10,895 bases of DNA from assembly GCA_030425715.1 (NCBI GenBank), contig JAUIAA010000045.1, positions 1-10,895 of the forward strand. Direction: 5' to 3'. Under the pieces are notes generated by a model that did no database searches, was not told where the DNA came from, and saw nothing but the letters and a program-made list of their open reading frames with translations. Source of the DNA: Bacteroidia bacterium (GTDB taxonomy: Bacteria > Bacteroidota > Bacteroidia > Flavobacteriales > Flavobacteriaceae). Both the position numbers and the translations under genes were made by a program. This document shows, in pieces, positions 6,182-10,895 of this stretch; within the stretch, counting starts at the first letter, position 1; each line of letters opens with the position of its first letter.

Positions 6182-8093
6182 TTTTCTTTTTATGCGCCGC
6201 TGCAACAGCATCTTTCAATTTATAAGTGCCTTGATCGGTAAATAAGTCTGAAAACCGTGCAAACTCTTGGTCTGTAGGTATGCCAATTACCTCTCTTAGT
6301 TTGGTATTGTCTTTTTTGATATAAATAAAAGGTACAAAATACCAAGCTCTAGGACTTATTACCATGGATACCAAAACCTGATCGGCATCCATATTTTTAT
6401 AGGTATCTTTTTTACTTACTTTACGCAACAGTTCAGAAGCAAAAGTATTTACAGGTTTCATTCTTCCACCTTCATCTTGAATTACCAATTCTCCAAACCT
6501 GTTGGCATGTTCTTGTTGAATAATTTGGTTGTTGATTAAAGAATCTATCGTTTGATATTGTCGGTTATGCGAACTATGATCCTCTTGCGCATAAGAAAAT
6601 CCAAAAGATAAAAATGCTAAAATAGCGACCAACTTTGCTTTTTTCTTTTTTACTTTTTCCAAGTTTTTTCTTAAGAAACCAAACCTAGTTGATTTTAAAA
6701 ACAGAGACCAAACTAATCCTAAAAACAATAAAAAATAACCAATATAAGTAGTCCACGTACCTAACATATCATGGTTAACCGATAAAAAGGTTTGTTCTAC
6801 CTCACCAGAATCGTTATAACTAGATTGAAAAAATCGATAACCTTGATAATCTAATACATGGTTCATAAAAATTCTAAAATCAAATTCTTTGGCATTTGGC
6901 TTGTCAATAACCGTAATCTCACTTGCATAGGATTTTGGGCTCATTGAACCTGGATACCTCTCCAACTGAAAATCTCTTAGCTTAACCGAGAAGGGTAATT
7001 TAATTTCTTTAGAACCATAACCAATTCTAAAGTTTAAACCATCTTGGGTAAAAATAAGCGGCGCATTAGAGCTTAATGCACTACCAAATAATTGCTTTGT
7101 TTCTTTACTATTTTCTGTAACTACCTCAATTTCTAATAAATCTTGTGGGTGTTCCTCTTTATCTCCCGATACCATTTCCATTTTACCTTTTACCGCTGGC
7201 TCTGGAATTACAAATTGTAGATTTTTTATTTGGTATAGTGACCTTAAATGAAACGCTTGGATAGAATCTTTCACTACGATTCCTTGGCTTTGTGAAGCCA
7301 TTACCATATAAGAACCATTATAAGGAGATTGAATTTTTAAACTATCATTTTCAGTAAAAATATTGATGGCATTTGCTGTAGGATTTTCATAAGAAACCAA
7401 AACATTATGCATATTTAAAGTTTGTCCTTCCTTGATATAATGATCGTGACGACCGCCTCCACCAGATTCTACAATTTTTAAATACTTATCGCCATTTTCA
7501 TCAGGATGTAGTGTTTCGTACGCATTGGCTATATAATTTACATAATTTATACTTACAGGTTTTCCTTTAAAATCAGTATCAATTTTAAAATTATTGCCAC
7601 CTTCTATGGTATACAAAAAATTAGTTACCGCAGCTATAAAATTAGAAGAATGTGCAGGTTTTTTAGCAAAAAGCATATGCTTAAAAATTGGTGTTTTTTG
7701 CTCTTTATTATCATCAATATGTACATTTAAATATGCTTTGTCAGACAACATCACATCTGTAGTTTCATTTTCATAAATGGGCATAATACCTTCATAACTG
7801 ATATATCTAGTAATTCCCGCTCCAAGAATGATAAAAACGAATGACAAATGAAAAAGTAAAACCGTGAATTTTTCCTTTCTAAGTAAATTGTATTTTTTAA
7901 TGTTACCAATAAAGTTGAGCATAAAAATAAGTAATATGCCTTCAAACCACCAAGTATTATAAATCAGTGCTTTTGCGGTTTGGGTACCAAAGTCGTTTTC
8001 AATAAAGGTCGCAATTGCCATTGCCACACCATACAACAAGAATAAAATACCTGTTAATCTTGTGGAAAACAGAATGTTATATATTTTTTTCAT
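6171..8093 (-). CDS. resB: Cytochrome c synthetase, ResB portion (N-terminal part of a frame-split ResB-CcsA fusion)
   Basis: These 640 residues are the ResB (CcsB) part of System II cytochrome c biogenesis plus the periplasmic linker that leads into CcsA. Membrane segments lie at about 12-31, 48-66, 76-96 and 449-466. His82 in FHLSFVFII fits the TM-His1 haem ligand. A large periplasmic domain (about 97-448) ends in the ResB block RYPGSMSPKSYASEI (379-393) followed by MNHVLDYQGYRFFQSSY (410-426). A further hydrophobic segment, about 487-502 (AKLVAILAFLSFGFSYA), resembles an internal signal sequence, and a second periplasmic domain follows to residue 640. In Bacteroidota this domain normally runs straight into CcsA in one chain of about 1050 residues; here it stops at TAA 6173-6171. 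The ATG at 8093 is well placed, 30 bases after a -7-like element. Next to it in the same direction are ccsA and a periplasmic peroxidase. Confidence 0.9.
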   Translation of the reverse strand: MKKIYNILFSTRLTGILFLLYGVAMAIATFIENDFGTQTAKALIYNTWWFEGILLIFMLNFIGNIKKYNLLRKEKFTVLLFHLSFVFIILGAGITRYISYEGIMPIYENETTDVMLSDKAYLNVHIDDNKEQKTPIFKHMLFAKKPAHSSNFIAAVTNFLYTIEGGNNFKIDTDFKGKPVSINYVNYIANAYETLHPDENGDKYLKIVESGGGGRHDHYIKEGQTLNMHNVLVSYENPTANAINIFTENDSLKIQSPYNGSYMVMASQSQGIVVKDSIQAFHLRSLYQIKNLQFVIPEPAVKGKMEMVSGDKEEHPQDLLEIEVVTENSKETKQLFGSALSSNAPLIFTQDGLNFRIGYGSKEIKLPFSVKLRDFQLERYPGSMSPKSYASEITVIDKPNAKEFDFRIFMNHVLDYQGYRFFQSSYNDSGEVEQTFLSVNHDMLGTWTTYIGYFLLFLGLVWSLFLKSTRFGFLRKNLEKVKKKKAKLVAILAFLSFGFSYAQEDHSSHNRQYQTIDSLINNQIIQQEHANRFGELVIQDEGGRMKPVNTFASELLRKVSKKDTYKNMDADQVLVSMVISPRAWYFVPFIYIKKDNTKLREVIGIPTDQEFARFSDLFTDQGTYKLKDAVAAAHKKKIKK

Positions 8094-8122
8094 ATCAAAA
8101 TAAGCATTGTTCTTTCAGTGGG

Positions 8123-8130
8123 CGAAGTTA
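8123..8130 (-). promoter_or_regulatory. Putative -7 promoter element for the ResB-CcsA-peroxidase operon
   Basis: On the minus strand this reads TAACTTCG, one mismatch from TAnnTTTG. It ends 30 bases before the ATG at 8093, the same distance as the ybaB element, which supports the assignment. No good TTG -33 box is seen. The rest of the 132-bp gap to the SDR gene stop holds no other recognisable feature, and no strong terminator for the upstream operon. Confidence 0.35.
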
Positions 8131-8225
8131 CTAAAAATTGCAGGAAAGGCGGTGTTAGAATTACTAAATTATCGATAAAATATAGGGTAAAAATTACTTG
8201 TACAGAAATTTAAAAATTGCACAAA

Positions 8226-9008
8226 TTAACTTATACGCATTAGCCAACTTATAAAGCCTGGAATAAATTTATTAAACCAAACACAGATAGCCATCATTAC
8301 AGGTTTAATCACAATATTTGCCCTTCTATGTATGGTGTTTAAAATAATTTTACCACTCTCTTCTGTAGTCATGGTGGGCATGATAAAATTTACAATCTTA
8401 GGTATTCTTTCTTCACTTACTGGATTATTAGTAAAATATGGAGAATCTACCTTACCAAAAGCAATCATTGAAACATCTATGTTACTACCATGCAAATCTG
8501 CTTGTAAAGATTTTGCAAAACCTAACATGGCCCATCTTGCAGCAGTATATCCTGTTGCTCCAGGAAATGCAAAAAAACATGCCGCAGAATTGATAATGAT
8601 AAAATGACCTGAGCCTCTCACCAACATTTTATCATAAAATGCTTTGCAGGTATAAGCAGTTGCTAAATATGGTGAAGCCATGGTTTCTTGATAATGTTCT
8701 ATACTGGCTTCTTTTAAAGATAACCACTCTCCTGCGCCTGCACTATTTACCACTATATCTGGTAAACCAACTTCATTTATAATCTTACTTGCTGTTTCTT
8801 GTACGGCTGTTGCCGAAGTTAAATTGGTTGAGTAATAATGTGCTGTAGCACCTTTTTTAGTCAATTCTGCAGCGACTTCTTTTAGCTTAGCAACGCTTCT
8901 TGCTTGTAATACAATAATTGCACCACTTTGCACAAGTTGCAAAGCAGCAGCTTTACCTATACCACTTGAACCTCCTGTAATTAGTATAATTTTATTTTTT
9001 AAGTTCAT
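8226..9008 (-). CDS. Short-chain dehydrogenase/reductase (SDR) with an atypical YxxxR active site
   Basis: This 260-residue classical-length SDR has a Rossmann fold. The cofactor motif is TGGSSGIG (11-18), and Arg37 after the second strand favours NADP(H). NSAG (88-91) replaces NNAG, and the catalytic Ser141 lies in INSAA. The catalytic Tyr is Tyr154 in GYTAARWAMLGF. The residue four after the Tyr is Arg158 (codon AGA) where most SDRs have the essential Lys. By hand alignment the helix-4 Asn of the usual tetrad also seems absent (around Pro113). The C-terminal 30 residues are hydrophobic and aromatic and may associate with the membrane. The substrate cannot be told; a lipid or keto-acyl type reductase is possible. 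The ATG overlaps the stop of the acetyltransferase gene as ATGA, so the two are translationally coupled, and it ends the operon that includes the dipeptidyl-peptidase. Confidence 0.9.
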   Translation of the reverse strand: MNLKNKIILITGGSSGIGKAAALQLVQSGAIIVLQARSVAKLKEVAAELTKKGATAHYYSTNLTSATAVQETASKIINEVGLPDIVVNSAGAGEWLSLKEASIEHYQETMASPYLATAYTCKAFYDKMLVRGSGHFIIINSAACFFAFPGATGYTAARWAMLGFAKSLQADLHGSNIDVSMIAFGKVDSPYFTNNPVSEERIPKIVNFIMPTMTTEESGKIILNTIHRRANIVIKPVMMAICVWFNKFIPGFISWLMRIS

Positions 9009-9451
9009 TTATCTACTTCCCAAAAATAAAAATTACTTTCTTTATTCAATTGAAAACCAGTTTTAGGATACAATTGGTTTCCTATTTTGTTTGATATTTC
9101 AGTTTCTAAAAGCAAACCGCATGACTCGGTATTTCTTGCCAATTCTTTAGCTTTTGCTATCAATTTTTTAGAAATACCATTACCTCTAGCATTCTTCTCT
9201 ACAAATAAATCATTTAACAACCATAGTTTTTGCATACGAGTAGATGAAAATATGGGATACAACTGTACAAATCCCATCAAGTTATTTTGGTCGTTTTCAC
9301 AAACAAAAATAACAGATTGTTTATTTTCAATTCTAGCTTTTAAAAATTGCATTGCTGCTTCTAAATCACCCTTTTTTCTATAAAAAACTCTATAATTATC
9401 AAATAATTTTGCTAAAAGATTTACATCAGATAACAAAGCCTTTCTTACCAT
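9005..9451 (-). CDS. GNAT family N-acetyltransferase
   Basis: This 148-residue protein is of typical single-domain GNAT size. Acetyl-CoA binding motif A is seen as DLFVEKNARGNGISKKLI (81-98), with the pyrophosphate-binding RGNG turn at 89-92. It is preceded by strand LMGFVQLYPIF (58-68). Motif B follows as NKIGNQLYPKTGF (121-133), giving the usual Asn and Tyr/Gly-Phe positions near the thiolate exit. It would transfer an acetyl group from acetyl-CoA to an amine, which cannot be identified from sequence; small metabolites, polyamines or protein N-termini are all possible. The start is the first ATG and gives the standard MVRKALLSDVNLLAKLF beginning. Its TGA overlaps the ATG of the SDR gene by 4 bases (ATGA). 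It lies 35 bp after the peptidase stop with no terminator between, suggesting a three-gene transcript. Confidence 0.92.
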   Translation of the reverse strand: MVRKALLSDVNLLAKLFDNYRVFYRKKGDLEAAMQFLKARIENKQSVIFVCENDQNNLMGFVQLYPIFSSTRMQKLWLLNDLFVEKNARGNGISKKLIAKAKELARNTESCGLLLETEISNKIGNQLYPKTGFQLNKESNFYFWEVDK

Positions 9452-9486
9452 AAGTTATTATTTTATTGCCTAACTCAAAAAATTAA

Positions 9487-10895
9487 TTATTCGGTAGCAT
9501 TTTTAAAAGCTTCCACCCCTCCAACTATAGGAATACTAATGCTTGTTTGATTTAAATCTACAGTTAACTCAGTACCTGGTTTTGGCCAAAGCGTAAATTC
9601 TCTATCACTGGAAAAAATCATCAACCCAATTTGTTGTCCTGCAGGAATTACTTGATCATCGGGTTGCAAATCAAAAGTCATTTCATAAAACTTTCCTGGT
9701 TTTAAAGGTTTACTTTCGGTTAAAGATTTATCATTTTGTAAATCTGCCCAACCACGGGTAATAATATTATCTGTAATTTTGGTTTTCCAGTTTTTAGTCC
9801 AAGGTAAAGAAACCAACCAAACCGATAAATTCGCAGCAGCTTTACTACTAGCAACTTTTACTTTTATTTTTGCAATTCCAGATATATGAACATCCTTGGT
9901 AAACTTTGGTGTTACGTAAATCAAGCGGTGATTGGTGTTTTCGGCTTCTGCCAAAGCAGATCCCGAAAAAGAAACATTATCTACTAAAGTTTCTGATTTT
10001 TGATTAGGCATTTGCTTTAAGCTCAACCCGCCTCTTTCTGGAGCCCCACCAGATAAAAACAATTGCACTGGTTTTGCTTCTGGATTAGGGTAATTTTTAT
10101 AAGGTGTTGGATTTTCTTTTTTATCATTTTCTCTAACAATCCATGCTCTATTTTGTTCTTTCTCTATACCATTATCTACGCCGTGCAAATATTTGGTAAA
10201 CCATTTGTTCATAAGGTGTATGGGTGGTGGCCCTCCATGTCCATTTTGATGGTAGTATACCATGGTTGGCAAACCCATTGATTTGGCTTTTGCATAAATT
10301 CTATAACTATGTTCTGGCATTACATTCCAATCGTTAAAGCCGTGCGACATCAATAAAGCAGCCTTCATTCCTTCCATTTGATTTAAATAATCTCTTCCTG
10401 CCCAAAAATCATTATAATCTCCTTTAATCCTATCCATACCATTTGCCATTTCGGTATCTCTTACTACCTTATTGCTATATGCTCGTTTAGATTCGTCACC
10501 ACTATGGATAAAATCATAAAGCACATCAATATCTTCTCCTAAATAACCACCAGGACTTCTAATCAACCCATTAGATCTGTAATAATGGTAGTAAGAAGTA
10601 TTTGGAGCAATTGGAATAATAGCTTCTAAACCTTCTACTCCTGTAGTTGCCGCTGCTATTGGTAGTGTACCGTTGTATGAAGTTCCAGTCATTCCCACTT
10701 TTCCAGTTGACCAATATGCTTTTACCGTTTCATTTCCTTCACGGGAAGTGTAACCAGGAATTCTACCACACAACCAATCAATTACAGCCTTTGGTGCCAA
10801 AGATTCATTTTTACCCCCAACGGTTGGCGAACCATCCGACAATCCTGTTCCTGGAGAAGAAGAATGAACATCGTACAACAGCTCGAAAAAGAGCA
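9487..10895 (-). CDS. Xaa-Pro dipeptidyl-peptidase (S15, CocE/NonD hydrolase fold), C-terminal part; start beyond the right edge
   Basis: The frame is open to the right edge (it reads LFFELLYDVHSSSPGTG), so the TTG at 10878 is internal and the start lies outside the window. S15 enzymes remove X-Pro dipeptides from peptide N-termini with a Ser-Asp-His triad. The likely triad is the Ser of GTSYNG (codon 10680-10678), the Asp of HGFNDWN (10332-10330) and the His of NGHGG (10239-10237). Spacings are 116 and 31 residues, close to those of lactococcal PepX. The block SSSPGTGLSDGSPT near the edge precedes the nucleophile. From about 10080 down to the stop is the beta-sandwich C-terminal domain of the PepX/CocE fold, ending IVGGVEAFKNATE. 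A cocaine-esterase or beta-lactam acylase type ester/amide hydrolase is a less likely alternative. It is probably the first visible gene of an operon with the acetyltransferase and SDR genes. Export cannot be judged without the N-terminus. Confidence 0.88.
   Translation of the reverse strand, partial: LFFELLYDVHSSSPGTGLSDGSPTVGGKNESLAPKAVIDWLCGRIPGYTSREGNETVKAYWSTGKVGMTGTSYNGTLPIAAATTGVEGLEAIIPIAPNTSYYHYYRSNGLIRSPGGYLGEDIDVLYDFIHSGDESKRAYSNKVVRDTEMANGMDRIKGDYNDFWAGRDYLNQMEGMKAALLMSHGFNDWNVMPEHSYRIYAKAKSMGLPTMVYYHQNGHGGPPPIHLMNKWFTKYLHGVDNGIEKEQNRAWIVRENDKKENPTPYKNYPNPEAKPVQLFLSGGAPERGGLSLKQMPNQKSETLVDNVSFSGSALAEAENTNHRLIYVTPKFTKDVHISGIAKIKVKVASSKAAANLSVWLVSLPWTKNWKTKITDNIITRGWADLQNDKSLTESKPLKPGKFYEMTFDLQPDDQVIPAGQQIGLMIFSSDREFTLWPKPGTELTVDLNQTSISIPIVGGVEAFKNATE

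Noticed and set aside
8169..8178. Palindrome TTATCGATAA in the gap before the resB gene
   Set aside because: A single 10-bp palindrome without a second copy or a spacing pattern is not enough to call an operator.
8198..8224. Imperfect inverted repeat (TTGTACA ... TGCACAA) just after the SDR stop, a possible terminator
   Set aside because: The arms pair imperfectly, are AT-rich, and have no U-tract at the right place; chance is likely in this AT-rich sequence.
1..10895. A new defence, toxin-antitoxin or mobile system
   Set aside because: No nuclease, transposase, integrase, reverse transcriptase, paired small toxin/antitoxin frames, direct-repeat array or marked composition shift was seen; the genes are housekeeping or metabolic.

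Overview
The window is an AT-rich stretch of a Bacteroidota genome, most likely a member of the Flavobacteriaceae. Three things point there. The proteins have the Lys/Asn/Ile-rich composition of that family. Probable start sites lack clear Shine-Dalgarno sequences, and the best promoter match is the TAnnTTTG -7 element. Cytochrome c maturation is encoded as the long ResB-CcsA fusion typical of this phylum. No rRNA, tRNA, CRISPR array, insertion sequence, integrase or phage gene is visible. The content is essentially chromosomal housekeeping, and I do not see a new multi-gene defence or mobile system.

Layout from left to right. Positions 1-374 (-) hold the N-terminal end of a lipoprotein-type oligopeptidase B. 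It is divergent from ybaB/ebfC (434-757, +), a nucleoid-associated protein. ybaB converges, with only 2 bp between stop codons, on priA (760-3207, -), the replication-restart helicase, which appears to start at TTG. Divergent from priA is an unrecognised secreted, Tyr/Asn-rich protein (3420-4241, +) with short tandem repeats and a very basic tail. It ends at a perfect 38-bp palindrome (4250-4287), a bidirectional terminator shared with the minus-strand operon that follows.

That operon reads leftward from about 8120 to 4290. It carries the ResB half and the CcsA half of a System II cytochrome c synthetase, then a lipoprotein glutathione peroxidase 5 bp downstream. The two halves should be one protein of about 1062 residues. 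They are separated by a single-base frame change in a run of seven A's (minus strand; 6174-6180). This is a real frameshift, a slippage site or a sequence error, and it is the observation most worth checking.

Upstream of it, also on the minus strand, lies a probable three-gene unit: an S15 Xaa-Pro dipeptidyl-peptidase (9487 to the right edge, start outside the window), a GNAT acetyltransferase (9005-9451) and an SDR oxidoreductase (8226-9008). The GNAT and SDR genes share an ATGA stop/start overlap. The SDR has YxxxR where the family normally has YxxxK.

Functional themes are peptide degradation at both ends (prolyl-oligopeptidase-fold enzymes), DNA maintenance (YbaB, PriA), and envelope redox biology (haem attachment to c-type cytochromes plus peroxide removal).
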